Positions 27,628 through 37,836 of a DNA stretch of 64,000 nt are shown one piece after another. Source of the stretch: Benzoatithermus sp963720725 (GTDB taxonomy: Bacteria > Pseudomonadota > Alphaproteobacteria > Geminicoccales > Geminicoccaceae); contig CAVRGN010000003.1 in the NCBI GenBank assembly GCA_963720725.1, forward strand, positions 248,001 through 312,000, read 5' to 3'. The notes under the pieces were generated by a model. That model searched no databases. It was not told the origin of the DNA and saw only the letters and a program-made list of their open reading frames with translations. Made by a program: the position numbers and the translations under genes. Each line of letters opens with the position of its first letter. The stretch's first letter is position 1.

Positions 27628-28815
27628 TCATGGCGCGTCGAACGCGCAATTGGGCGCCAGCGGCGTGCCGCCACCGGCGACCGTGCTCCGAAAAACGTCG
27701 TTGTTCAGCACCAACCGGACGAACGGATAGATCCGCCTGATGTCGGCCTGAAGGGCAAGGCGCTGGTTCCTGGTGACGTTCTGATCGGCGTCGAGCGCTC
27801 CGGCCGTGCAGCCGCCGCCGTTGATGACGTAGATCCCATAGTTCTGGATCGCCGTCGCCAGCCGCACCCCGACCTCGCTCAGGCCGAGGCTCAGGACGTT
27901 GACGGTTCTGGGGATCGCCAACAGGCCACCGTAGGGGATGTGCCCGGTATTGTAGCCGGTCTTGCTCGCCGTTGAATCCCGATTGGTTGCCGGCAGCCGG
28001 ACGTCCCGCGACAGCATGCTTATGCAGGTAGGCTTGTACGGCAGGCCCATCGCCAGCGCGTGCTCGATCGCCCGGCCGGGCGTGCCGAGCTCCACGCCCC
28101 GCAATACCCCAAACATGGTGGATACACCGGAGGCGGGGCCGCCGATCTGGTCGCCGTAGTACAGGCCGTGCCCAAGGCCGCGGACATCGAGGAACTTGTT
28201 TCTTTCGGCCGTTGGACTGCCACCGTTCCAGTAATACTGGCGAAGTTGATAGACCTTATCGTCGTCGGGATTCGCTCTACTGACACGATCGTAAACGACA
28301 ATGGCGTTATCCGGGCAGGATACGGTGGTTGGATTTAGTGGTGGAGGAAAACCTCCTACCGGAATTCGCAGATTAATCGGCATTCCGACAGTTTTACCGC
28401 ATTTCGCGAATCCGTTCACTTCAACCAGCGGGTCACCATCATCGACTTCGTATATTCCCGTCCCTGCGGGTAGCCCGTTGTTGATGTTGAACAGGTCCGC
28501 CTGGAGCCAATCCTTGGTCGCGGCGGCCGTATTGGAAGCATAGGTGGCACCAGTGCCGATCGGCCGATGGTGGGCGCTGGTATAGGTGAACGGGTTGGCG
28601 AACAAGTCGTCCTTGGGCGACATGCAGTCGGCCGGGGCGGCGGCGGACGGCTGGGCGGCCAAGGCCAGCAGCGCCGCGAGAGCCATGGCAGAGCGCGAGG
28701 GCCCAAGCACCGCTGCAGGAGACTTCGGGCGCGAATCCACCAAGTTCGTACGTTCGACTTGCACGTGGCCACCCGCGAGGGTCATGTCCGGGCTCTCCGC
28801 CTCTGAACCTGTCAT
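27628..28815 (-). CDS. Exported protein of unknown function
   Basis: The 395-residue protein has ATG 28815 behind an AGGAAA ribosome-binding site. An N-terminal polar stretch precedes a hydrophobic segment (MALAALLALAAQPSAAAPAD, about residues 44-63), so export is likely; an internal ATG at residue 44 would place the signal at the start. The mature region has paired cysteines, WLQADLFNINNGLPAGTGIY, IPYGGLLAIPRTVNVLSLGL and LATAIQNYGIYVINGGGC. The last two blocks recall exported actinobacterial and proteobacterial proteins of carbohydrate loci, but no family is claimed. It lies among broken sulfatases and the Ig-like protein. Confidence 0.65.
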   Translation of the reverse strand: MTGSEAESPDMTLAGGHVQVERTNLVDSRPKSPAAVLGPSRSAMALAALLALAAQPSAAAPADCMSPKDDLFANPFTYTSAHHRPIGTGATYASNTAAATKDWLQADLFNINNGLPAGTGIYEVDDGDPLVEVNGFAKCGKTVGMPINLRIPVGGFPPPLNPTTVSCPDNAIVVYDRVSRANPDDDKVYQLRQYYWNGGSPTAERNKFLDVRGLGHGLYYGDQIGGPASGVSTMFGVLRGVELGTPGRAIEHALAMGLPYKPTCISMLSRDVRLPATNRDSTASKTGYNTGHIPYGGLLAIPRTVNVLSLGLSEVGVRLATAIQNYGIYVINGGGCTAGALDADQNVTRNQRLALQADIRRIYPFVRLVLNNDVFRSTVAGGGTPLAPNCAFDAP

Positions 28816-29049
28816 TGTGCGTTTCCTGGGTATTCCCAACTCGCAAGCGAATAACATAACGCAGACGAGAACAAAAGAGCCGATTTAAAAATCGGAGATG
28901 CATATGACCATGGTGTTGGGCCACACCGCGTCGAGGCGACTGCGCGCGCCCGCCGAGGACCTCGAGGCGCGCGTCGTAATTATCGCCTCCGCCGAGGCTG
29001 GCCGTAGTTCCCCGATTCCTACGGAAATCGCCGAGACGACAATCAACGG

Positions 29050-29460
29050 ATTGGATATTCAGGCCGGCTATCGGCACGGCCAAGACCGGTCAGCGTCGTG
29101 GATCTCTTTCCGACCATCCTCGAACTCGCCGGGATCGACCTCGATCGCGCCCTCCCGGCCGGCCTCAAGATCGACGGGGTCACCCTGCTGCCCCACTTGC
29201 GCAACGTCACGTCGCCACATCCGCGAACGCTGTTGTACACGGAACGTTTTACGATGACCTACGACGGCGATTGGCAGCGCGCCGTGTACGAGCGCGGCTA
29301 CAGGCTGATCGAGCGCTACGATGGCTCGCGCGAGTTCTACAATGTCGACAAGTCACCGCTGGAGAAGGTGGACCTGCTCAAGCGGCCATTGAGCGCGTTC
29401 GAGACCAAGAGGTTCAACAGCCTCGAGAAGCAGATGAACGACCTGATCCTGTCGCGCTGA
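29050..29460 (+). pseudogene. Sulfatase C-terminal fragment
   Basis: The frame reads ARPRPVSVVDLFPTILELAG, then IDGVTLLPHLRN, TLLYTERFTMTYDGDWQRAV and REFYNVDKSPLEKVDLL. VDLFPTILELAGI is the standard sulfatase segment before the C-terminal subdomain. The catalytic N-terminal two thirds are missing, and upstream sequence in this frame is not sulfatase-like. A GTG at 29098 could start a 120-residue product, but this is best read as a remnant. It faces the other way from the sulfatase at 22938-24393. Confidence 0.75.
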
Positions 29461-29510
29461 GCTTGGCCCGCGTTCGCAGCAGGCACGCGAGAGCGCAGGT
29501 CCTCACGACG

Positions 29511-31364
29511 TCACCCGGCAGCGACGCGCTCGATCTCGGCCTCGGCCGCGAGCCAGCGGTGCTCCGCATCCTCGGTTTGGGCGCGGAGCCCGGCGAGGCG
29601 CTTTTGCAGCGCAGCGATGTCGGTGCCGTCGGCATAGCTGGCGGGGTCGGCGAGACGGGCCTCGAGGGTGACGCGCTCCTGGTCGAGGCGCTCGATCAGG
29701 CGCTCGGCTTCCTTGACCTTCTGCCGCAGGGGGGCCAGCAGCGCGCGACGCTCGCCGGCGGGGCGGCGCTCGGACTTGGCCGCCTCGGCGGGCGACGGCT
29801 CGGCCGAAGTCTCCAGGAGCAACTGGCGGTAATCGTCCATGTCGCCGTCGTAGGGGCGGACCCGGCCGCCCTCGACCAGCCACAGGGAATCGGCGACCAG
29901 CTCGACCAGATGCCGGTCGTGGCTGATGACGATGACCGCTCCCGGAAATTCGTTGACGGCCTCGACCAGCGCCTCGCGGCTGTCGATGTCGAGATGATTG
30001 GTCGGCTCGTCGAGGATCAGGAGCTGCGGCGCGTCCAGGCACATCAGCGCCAGGGCGAGGCGGGTCTTCTCGCCGCCGGAGAGATGCTTGGCCCTGGTGC
30101 GGGCCTGGTCCTGGCCTAGCCCGAAGCGCGCGAGCCAGGCGCGGCTCTGCTGCTCGCGCTCGCCGCGGCGGCGGACCTGGACATGCTGGAGAGGGGTCTC
30201 CTCCGGCTCGAGGTCCTCGATCTGGTGCTGGGCGAAGAAGCCGACCTTGAGGCCGCGCGCCCGCACCAGCTCGCCCGCCATGGGCTCGAGCCGACCCGCC
30301 ACCAGCTTGGCGAAGGTCGACTTGCCGTTGCCGTTGCGCCCCAGGAGCGCCACGCGATCGTCGGGATCGAGGCGCAAGGACAGCTGCGAGAGCACGACCT
30401 TCTCGCCATAGCCAGCCTTGGCCCCATCCATGGTGATCATGGGTGGGGCGGGCACGCTGCCGGCGGGAAAGGAGAAGCGGATCTCGGGCTCGATCAGCGC
30501 CTGGGCGATCGGCTCCATGCGCTCCAGCATCTTGAGCCGGCTCTGCGCCTGGCGCGCCTTGCTGGCCTTGTAGCGGAAGCGGTCGACGAAGGACTGGATG
30601 TGGGCACGCTCGCTCACCTGCCGCTCGCGCGCCTTCTCGGCCAGAACCATGCGCTCGCGCCGGGTGCGCTCGAACTGGTCGTAGCCGCCGGCGTAGAGGG
30701 TGAGCTTCCTGCCCTCGAGATGGCAGGTCTTCTGCGGCACCGAGTTCAGGAAGTCCCGGTCGTGGCTGACCAGGATCAGCGTGCGCGGGTAACGGCGCAG
30801 ATGCTCCTCGAGCCAGATCGCGGCCTCGAGGTCGAGATGGTTGGTGGGCTCGTCCAGGAGCAGGAGGTCGGGTTCGAGGAAGAGGACGCCCGCCAGCGCC
30901 ACGCGCATGCGCCAACCGCCCGAAAAGGAGCTCAGCGGCTGGTTCTGGGACTCGTCGTCGAAACCCAGGCCCTTGAGGATCCGCGCCGCCCGCGAGGGTG
31001 CCGCGTCCGCGCCGATCTCGGCCAGCCGCTGGTGCAATTCGGCGATCCGCACGGGATCGGTTGCGGTCCTGGCCTCGGCCAAGAGACCCTCGCGCACCTG
31101 ATCGGTGGCGAGCACGGCCTGCAAAGGGGTGAGGTCGCCGCCCGGGGCCTCCTGGCGGACCATGCCGATCCGCATCGCGGTGGGCATGCGGACCTCGCCC
31201 GCGTCGGGCTGCAGCTCGCCCGCGATCAGGCGCAGCAGGGTGGACTTGCCGGTGCCGTTGCGGCCCACCAGGGCCAGGCGGGTGGCGGCCGGGACGTGCA
31301 GGCTCGCGCCCTCGAGCAGGGGGCGGCCGGCGATGCGCAGGGTGACGTCGGTAAGGTCGAGCAT
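29511..31364 (-). CDS. ABC-F family ATPase (Uup/YheS type)
   Basis: This 617-residue soluble protein has two ABC cassettes and no membrane segment. Cassette 1 has Walker A GRNGTGKST (34-42), the signature LSSFSGGWRMRVALA and DEPTNHLDLEA. The linker SERAHIQSFVDRFRYKASKA is the arginine-rich P-site tRNA interaction motif of ABC-F proteins. Cassette 2 has GRNGNGKST, LSGGEKTRLALALM and DEPTNHLDIDSREAL. A C-terminal coiled coil (about 540-617) suggests the Uup/YheS branch. ABC-F factors act on stalled or initiating ribosomes. ATG 31364 is chosen because the first cassette begins immediately after it. Confidence 0.92.
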   Translation of the reverse strand: MLDLTDVTLRIAGRPLLEGASLHVPAATRLALVGRNGTGKSTLLRLIAGELQPDAGEVRMPTAMRIGMVRQEAPGGDLTPLQAVLATDQVREGLLAEARTATDPVRIAELHQRLAEIGADAAPSRAARILKGLGFDDESQNQPLSSFSGGWRMRVALAGVLFLEPDLLLLDEPTNHLDLEAAIWLEEHLRRYPRTLILVSHDRDFLNSVPQKTCHLEGRKLTLYAGGYDQFERTRRERMVLAEKARERQVSERAHIQSFVDRFRYKASKARQAQSRLKMLERMEPIAQALIEPEIRFSFPAGSVPAPPMITMDGAKAGYGEKVVLSQLSLRLDPDDRVALLGRNGNGKSTFAKLVAGRLEPMAGELVRARGLKVGFFAQHQIEDLEPEETPLQHVQVRRRGEREQQSRAWLARFGLGQDQARTRAKHLSGGEKTRLALALMCLDAPQLLILDEPTNHLDIDSREALVEAVNEFPGAVIVISHDRHLVELVADSLWLVEGGRVRPYDGDMDDYRQLLLETSAEPSPAEAAKSERRPAGERRALLAPLRQKVKEAERLIERLDQERVTLEARLADPASYADGTDIAALQKRLAGLRAQTEDAEHRWLAAEAEIERVAAG

Positions 31365-31484
31365 GGCGGCCGGGTGGATAGCATGTCGAGCGGGCAGGCG
31401 CGACGGGTTGCGCCCTGGCGCCGAGTGGCACATGGTCGGGCCGACCGGTCGGCCGACCGCCAGCGCGAGCGATGGCATGCGACC

Positions 31485-32054
31485 ATGAGCCAAGCGACCA
31501 TGGGCGACACCGGTGAGACCGGGCAGGCGGCCCAGCCCGCCTCCTGGCTGCCGGTCGCCGAGGCGGCGCGGGCAACGGGCTGGAACCCCGAGCGCCTGCG
31601 CTCCCTGGCGCGCCGCGGCACCATCGTCACCCGGCGCGGCAATCGTGGCTTGGAGATCCGGGTCGAAGCGGGTCGGCCGCGCACGCATGACGGCCGGCCA
31701 CAGCCGGACGGTCGACCGCGGCCGCCGCAAGCGCAGGAGCCTGCAGTCGGCCGGAGCGAGGATCTCGAGTCCGTGATCGACCGTCTACGCGCCGATCTCG
31801 CCCGGACCGAACGCGAGGCGGGCGACCTGCGCGTCGATCTGGCGCGGGCCGAGGAGCGCGTCCGCGCGGTCGAGGCGGTGGCCCGCGGCGACGTCGAGGC
31901 GGCCAAGCGGGTGGTCGAGGTCGAGCTCTCCGCCAGGGAGCAGGTGCTGCAGGAGCTGCGCGCCCAGGTCGCTCGCGAGGTGGCGCGAGGCGACGCGCTC
32001 GCCGTGGAGCTGGCCGAGCTCCGCCGGCCCTGGTGGCGGCGGCTGTGGCGATGA
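31485..32054 (+). CDS. HTH plus coiled-coil protein of unknown role
   Basis: The 189-residue protein begins MSQATMGDTGETGQAA, then a helix-turn-helix-like block SWLPVAEAARATGWNPERLR and SLARRGTIVTRRGNRG. A proline-rich linker and a long charged coiled coil (about 90-180, VIDRLRADLARTEREAGDLR onward) follow, ending RRPWWRRLWR. The plan resembles plasmid/phage-type DNA-binding proteins with coiled-coil tails (KfrA-like), an inference from layout only. It is divergent from the ABC-F gene, with 120 bp between starts. Confidence 0.6.
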   Translation: MSQATMGDTGETGQAAQPASWLPVAEAARATGWNPERLRSLARRGTIVTRRGNRGLEIRVEAGRPRTHDGRPQPDGRPRPPQAQEPAVGRSEDLESVIDRLRADLARTEREAGDLRVDLARAEERVRAVEAVARGDVEAAKRVVEVELSAREQVLQELRAQVAREVARGDALAVELAELRRPWWRRLWR

Positions 32055-32063
32055 GCCGGCCGG

Positions 32064-32750
32064 TCAGCGCTCCGGCTTGCGGCCCGAATAGACGGCGAAG
32101 CGCCATGCCTTGAAGGCGCAGTCGACGTCGGCGAAGCCGGCGGCGCGCAGCCAGGAGAGCTGGGCCTCCAGCGTGGCACAGCGGTCGTGGACCATGCGCG
32201 CTTCCGCCGCCGCCAGCTCCGCAGGCTCCGCGCCGAGGGCGGTCGCCTGGTCCTGCCAGCGGGCGTGGGCGCGCGCCTCGAGCCCGGGCGAGGGCGCCAG
32301 CACCTGCTCGGCATTGACGAACAGCCCGCCGGGCGCGAGGGCCGCCAGGATGCGCGCGAACAGCCGCTGCTTGTCCGCGTCGGGAAGATGGTGGATCGAC
32401 AGCGCGGAGACGACGAGATCGTAGGGCCCGCCGAGATCCGCCGTCGCGTAATCGGCGACGGCGAAGGTGAGGCCGTCCCGCTCGCCGAACCGGCGGCGCG
32501 CTTCGTCGAGCATGGCGGGGGCGACGTCCACCAGCCGTAGCTGCAGGTCGGGGTGGGCCGCACGCAGCATGGCGCCCAGGAGCCCGGTGCCGGCCCCGAG
32601 ATCGAGCGCCCGCGCGCGTTCCGGCGGGCCCCACTCGGCGACCAGCGCCAGCACCGTGCCGTAGAACGCGTCGAAGCACGGCACCAGGCGCCGGCGCGCG
32701 GCGTCGTAGTCGGCGGAGACGGCGTCGAAGGCGGCGGCGATGGTGATCAT
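32064..32750 (-). CDS. SAM-dependent methyltransferase (class I)
   Basis: The 228-residue protein has motif I ALDLGAGTGLLGAML, motif II LVDVAPAMLDEARRRF, and YDLVVSALSIHHLPDADKQR as motif IV and post-motif. It is a Methyltransf-12/25 type enzyme. The substrate is not indicated. ATG 32750 is preferred because the conserved fold begins right after it; the open frame continues upstream without typical sequence. It is divergent from the MtnA-like gene, with about 84 bp between starts, which hints at a shared promoter region. Confidence 0.85.
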   Translation of the reverse strand: MITIAAAFDAVSADYDAARRRLVPCFDAFYGTVLALVAEWGPPERARALDLGAGTGLLGAMLRAAHPDLQLRLVDVAPAMLDEARRRFGERDGLTFAVADYATADLGGPYDLVVSALSIHHLPDADKQRLFARILAALAPGGLFVNAEQVLAPSPGLEARAHARWQDQATALGAEPAELAAAEARMVHDRCATLEAQLSWLRAAGFADVDCAFKAWRFAVYSGRKPER

Positions 32751-32834
32751 GGCGGGCTGCTCCGGCACACGGGACGGGATTGCCGCGCGCGACCCTGCCA
32801 CGCATAAGCGCCCCGAGGCAGCGAGGAACGGGCC

Positions 32835-33932
<1,098 letters not shown>

Positions 33933-34012
33933 GACTGCACCATCGCTCGTGCAGTTGCGCCGACCGCTCCGCCGTCGCCCCGCGCGAGGCACGATATCGT
34001 CGCCGTTGCGGG

Positions 34013-34732
34013 CTAGACCCTGCCGATGGCCAGTTTCTCGAGTCCCTGCCGAATGCCTGTGTGCGCCATCGCGTTGCGGTGAATCATGAGAGCTGTCGCC
34101 GCTTCGGATGCCTTGTCGGGATGGCCGCCAGCGAAGGGAGGGGCCGGGTCGTACTCGATCCCGAGCTGGATCGCTTGCGCCACCTCCGATCCAGCAAGCT
34201 CCGCGACGATGCGGAAGGCAAAGTCGATGCCCGCCGTGACGCCGCCCGCCGTGACGACATTGCCGTCCCACACGACTCGCCCTTTTTCGTGACTGGCACC
34301 GACCAAGGGCAACAGGTCGACGTAGGCCCAGTGTGTCGTGGCCCGACGCCCCTTCAGCAACCCGGCTGCACCAAGCAGAAAGGCGCCCATGCAGACGGAA
34401 GTTACATACCTTGCCTGCCCGCCCTGGCGGCGAATGAAATCGACCGTCTCCTCATCGGCGAGGGCGTCCACGACGCCCGGACCACCGGGCACGCAGATCA
34501 GGTCGAGTGAAGGACAGCTTTGGAAGGTGCAGGTAGGCATGATGCCGAGTCCGCGGTCGCTCGAAACCGGCAGCATGTCCTTCGCGACAACGTGGGCGCT
34601 CGCTTGAGGGAACTTGCTGGGAGTCGAGAGCGATGGTGGAGTTCCAAATCGGCTCAAGACCTCGAATGGGCCAGTGAAGTCGAGCTGCGTTATTCCAGGG
34701 AAAATCACGAAGCCGATGACGAAACCGGACAT
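34013..34732 (-). CDS. inhA: DJ-1/PfpI family protein, isonitrile hydratase-like
   Basis: The 239-residue protein has the class I glutamine amidotransferase-like fold. FVIFPGITQLDFTGPFEVLS includes Asp18, and the nucleophile elbow YVTSVCMGAFLLGAAGLL includes Cys114. RATTHWAYVDLL, VVTAGGVTAGIDFAFRI and GIEYDPAPPF match isonitrile (cyclohexyl isocyanide) hydratase of Pseudomonas, which makes N-substituted formamides. Many family members are uncharacterised, so the substrate is inferred. ATG 34732 starts directly at the first beta strand. Confidence 0.8.
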   Translation of the reverse strand: MSGFVIGFVIFPGITQLDFTGPFEVLSRFGTPPSLSTPSKFPQASAHVVAKDMLPVSSDRGLGIMPTCTFQSCPSLDLICVPGGPGVVDALADEETVDFIRRQGGQARYVTSVCMGAFLLGAAGLLKGRRATTHWAYVDLLPLVGASHEKGRVVWDGNVVTAGGVTAGIDFAFRIVAELAGSEVAQAIQLGIEYDPAPPFAGGHPDKASEAATALMIHRNAMAHTGIRQGLEKLAIGRV

Positions 34733-35146
34733 GCGACATGCTCCTTCAGATGGCCCAGACTCCGACACTGCGGGATAGAAATCATCCCACCCTTGGAAGA
34801 CGAACGCAATGGGCCAGATCTTGTCGTGTGATGAGTTCTTGAGAAGATCCAACACGACGCTCTGTAGTGCCCGGTTGCAGTCTGGCTGAGCTTTGAACCT
34901 AGGGCAGGGGTGGCGCGAGGCACGCCGCGGTTTTCCTGGCGCAGGACGTAGAGTACGCTGGAGATGATCACGGTCGCACCGAAGAGGGGCAGCTGCGCGG
35001 ACTGTTCCCGGAACACAGCCCCGACTGAGCCCACCACCGACCGACGTGGCGAAACGCACAGACACCCGGCGCCATCCCGGCAAGCTTCGATCCCGCGGTA
35101 TGCCCGATCCGGGCATTCCCGGACGACGCTTCATTGCCGGAGATCC
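34733..35146. other. Intergenic region with decayed sequence, 414 bp
   Basis: It lies between the isonitrile-hydratase-like gene and the divergent peroxidase gene. It contains a short transporter-like remnant on the minus strand (34915-35037) and presumably both promoters. No intact gene was found. Confidence 0.5.
34915..35037 (-). pseudogene. Possible EamA/DMT transporter C-terminal remnant
   Basis: A minus-strand frame reads VGSVGAVFREQSAQLPLFGA, then TVIISSVLYVLRQE. The last helix of drug/metabolite transporters usually has this form: a small acidic loop, QLPLFGA-type glycine entry and a hydrophobic helix ending near an Arg/Glu tail. Nothing upstream supports the rest of the transporter. 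The resemblance was judged by eye and is weak. Confidence 0.3.
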
Positions 35147-36688
35147 ATGATGCTGAAGAATGTTTCGCATGCGGGCGGTGTCGAGGACACGGCCGAGATC
35201 CTGTTCACGACCCCGTTCGGCTATATGTTCCCGGACGCCGCCAAATCGCCGGAGTGCGTGCTGGCGGTCAGCGAGCGCACCGAGGACGCGCTGCTCGACC
35301 TGGGCAACGCCATGGGCGACGCGTCGGAGCCGCCCGACCCATCCCAGGATTCGGCGATTCCCGCGGCGTTCACCTATCTCGGTCAATTCATCGACCACGA
35401 CGTCACCGCACAGACCGACCGAGAGATCGGCATCAGCCGCATCGCCCAGGCGGACGGCCGGGCTTTGCCGATCGCGCCGCTGGACCCGGATCTGGTCGTG
35501 GCGAGCCTGCGCAACGGCCGTCGGCCGCAGCTCGACCTGGATAGTGTCTACGGTGACGGCCCGAGCCTGATCGAGGGTGTGCGCACCGAGGCCTCCGAAC
35601 TCTACGTCCCGGCCACCAAGCGGTTCCTGGTCCAAAACGTCGGTTTGGGAACGGTCGACGTGCCGCGCCACGGCCGCAAGGCGCTGGTCGGCGACATGCG
35701 CAACGACGAGAACGTCAACGTCAGCCAGCTGCACGCGGCGTTCCTCAGCTTCCACAACAAGGTCGCCGACCTGGTGTCCAATGCCCCCAGCGCCGCCCGC
35801 CGCTACGCCAAGGCGCGCGAGATCGTCCGCTGGACCTATCAGTACATCGTCGTCCACGATTATCTGAAGCGAGTCTGCGACGCCGAGATCGTCAACGACC
35901 TGCTGCGCAACGGGCCCCGCTTCTTCGGCGCCGGCACCGGCGGCACCGAGCTGTTCATGCCGTTGGAGTTCTCGGTCGCCGGCTTCCGCTTCGGCCATTC
36001 TATGATCCGGCCGTCCTACCGGCTGGGCGCCGGCAGCATGCCGCGACCGATCCGCAGTCTCCTTGGAGTATCGGTGGAGCGTCCGCCCGCCGACGACCTG
36101 CTGGAGGAGGTGGGCGGCCAGTTCCGGCTCAAGGCCGAGAACCGGATCGCCTGGTCGAACTTCCTCCAATTCCCCGGCGAGGCGGATCCGCAGAAGGCGC
36201 GCCGGATCGATCCCCTGATCTCGCGCGGCCTGTTCGACCTGCCCTTCGAGGGTCAGTCGGGCATGGACGCGATGATCCGACACTTGGCGCAGCGCAATTT
36301 GTGTCGCGCCTACCTGCTGCGGATCCCGACCGGACAGGCGATGGCCGCCGCCATGGGCATCGTGCCGCTGATCGAGAACGAGTTGATCGAGGGCGAGCCG
36401 CCGGCAGTGGCCGAGGCATTTGCCCGTGGGCGGCTACACCGCCGCACACCGCTTTGGTATTATGTCCTGCGCGAGGCTAAGGTGCAGAAGAACGGCCAGT
36501 CCCTTGGTGCGGTCGGCAGCACGCTGGTCGCCGAGACCCTGCTCGGCTTCCTCAAGCACGATCCGACCAGCTTTCTCAACAACGCCCATCACGGCCGCGT
36601 CCGCGCCGAGGGGATCAAGGTGCCCATGCGCTTCGCGCCGATCGCGACGCTGGCCGACCTGATCGACTACACCGGCCTGGAGAAGTAG
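35147..36688 (+). CDS. Animal-type haem peroxidase
   Basis: This 513-residue protein of the peroxidase/cyclooxygenase superfamily has the distal motif TYLGQFIDHDVTAQT with His84. The catalytic Arg block DMRNDENVNVSQLHAAFLSF is followed by FHNKVADL, and the proximal His lies in FSVAGFRFGHSMIRP. Typical products oxidise halides or phenols with hydrogen peroxide. No signal peptide or secretion repeat is visible, so it may be cytoplasmic or exported by an unrecognised route. ATG 35147 has CGGAG upstream; a second ATG follows at 35150. A GC-rich hairpin lies after the stop. Confidence 0.9.
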   Translation: MMLKNVSHAGGVEDTAEILFTTPFGYMFPDAAKSPECVLAVSERTEDALLDLGNAMGDASEPPDPSQDSAIPAAFTYLGQFIDHDVTAQTDREIGISRIAQADGRALPIAPLDPDLVVASLRNGRRPQLDLDSVYGDGPSLIEGVRTEASELYVPATKRFLVQNVGLGTVDVPRHGRKALVGDMRNDENVNVSQLHAAFLSFHNKVADLVSNAPSAARRYAKAREIVRWTYQYIVVHDYLKRVCDAEIVNDLLRNGPRFFGAGTGGTELFMPLEFSVAGFRFGHSMIRPSYRLGAGSMPRPIRSLLGVSVERPPADDLLEEVGGQFRLKAENRIAWSNFLQFPGEADPQKARRIDPLISRGLFDLPFEGQSGMDAMIRHLAQRNLCRAYLLRIPTGQAMAAAMGIVPLIENELIEGEPPAVAEAFARGRLHRRTPLWYYVLREAKVQKNGQSLGAVGSTLVAETLLGFLKHDPTSFLNNAHHGRVRAEGIKVPMRFAPIATLADLIDYTGLEK

Positions 36689-36694
36689 ACGAAC

Positions 36695-36724
36695 CGGGGC
36701 GGGCCGACGGCCGCGCCCGCCCCG
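36695..36724 (+). terminator. GC-rich hairpin after the peroxidase gene
   Basis: CGGGGCGGGC (36695-36704) and its exact reverse complement GCCCGCCCCG (36715-36724) flank a 10-base loop, seven bases after the peroxidase stop. No T-run follows, so it would be a weak or Rho-assisted terminator. Confidence 0.5.
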
Positions 36725-36803
36725 ATCACCCGACCGCGCCTGAGCACGCTTCTCGCGACGATGCGAGCACGCTAAATGCGCGACGATCGTGATCGGGGGG
36801 AGC

Positions 36804-37836
36804 ATGGAGTCGGGCGAAGCGAAGCGGGCGGTGGCGGCGTGGCTTGCAGCGAAGACGGGGGCAAACGAGGTCACCGTCGCCCGCATGGCGCTGCTCGGCG
36901 GCGGTGCGATCCAGGAGAACTGGGCGCTGGACGTAGCGTGCCGCGGCGGCAGGCTCGACGGCGCGCATGAGCTGGTGCTGCGCACCGACGCGCGGTCGCG
37001 CGTGGCGGTGAGCTGGGACCGGGCGCAGGAATACAAGATCCTCGAAGTCGCGTTCCGCGCCGGTGTCACCGCACCCGAGCCCATCGCCCTATGCGAGGAT
37101 CCGGCCGTTATCGGCCGTCCCTTCTACCTGATGCGCCGCGTCCCCGGCGAGGCTCGCGGCTTCCGGCTGGTGCGCGATCCATGGCTGCGCGAGCACGGCG
37201 ACATGCTGGCCGCGCGGCTGGGGGCGGAGCTGGCGAAGCTGCACCGAGTGACGCCGCCGGTGCCCGGCCTGGAATTCATGCCAGTACCCCAGGGTCCGGC
37301 CGCCTTGGCGCGCGTCGCCGAGCACCGTGCGCATCTCGACGTCATGGGCAGCGCCGAGTGCGTGCTGGAATGGGCACTGGCGTGGCTCGACCGGCATGCA
37401 CCGCCGGAAGTGCCGCCGCTGCTGTTGCACGGCGACTTCCGCACCGGCAACTATCTGGTCGATGCGGGCCGGCTCACGGCCGTGCTGGACTGGGAGTTCG
37501 CGCACTGGGGCGATCCGCTGGAGGATCTGGGCTGGATGCTCGGAAAATATTGGCGGTTCGGTGCCTATGAGCGCGAGGCCGGCGGGATCGGCTCGCGCGA
37601 GGCTCTGCTCGCCGGCTACGAGGCCGAGGCCGGGCACGCCATCGACCGCGCGGCCGTGCCCTATTGGGAGGTGATGGGCACCGTGCGCTGGGCGGTGATC
37701 GCGCTGATGCAGGCCGCGCGCCACTACATCGACGCCGAGGAATTTGCTGGAGCTGGCGCTCACCGCCCATGTCCTGCCGGTGCTCGAGCTGGACCTGCTC
37801 ACCCGCGTGCGCGAGATCGAGGAGACCGGGCAATGA
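36804..37836 (+). CDS. Aminoglycoside-phosphotransferase-like kinase, frameshifted near the end
   Basis: The sequence has the APH fold: LLGGGAIQENWALDVACR, then ELVLRTDARSR, the Brenner motif LLLHGDFRTGNYLVDAGRLT with the catalytic Asp, and VLDWEFAHWGDPLEDLGWML. The group lies beside acyl-CoA dehydrogenases in many genomes and resembles the kinase half of ACAD10/11. Near 37737-37742 the frame shifts: LELALTAHVLPVLELDLLTR continues one frame over to a TGA at 37834-37836, which overlaps the next gene's ATG (ATGA). One extra base accounts for it. Restored length is about 343 residues. ATG 36804 has GGGGGGAG just upstream. Confidence 0.85.
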
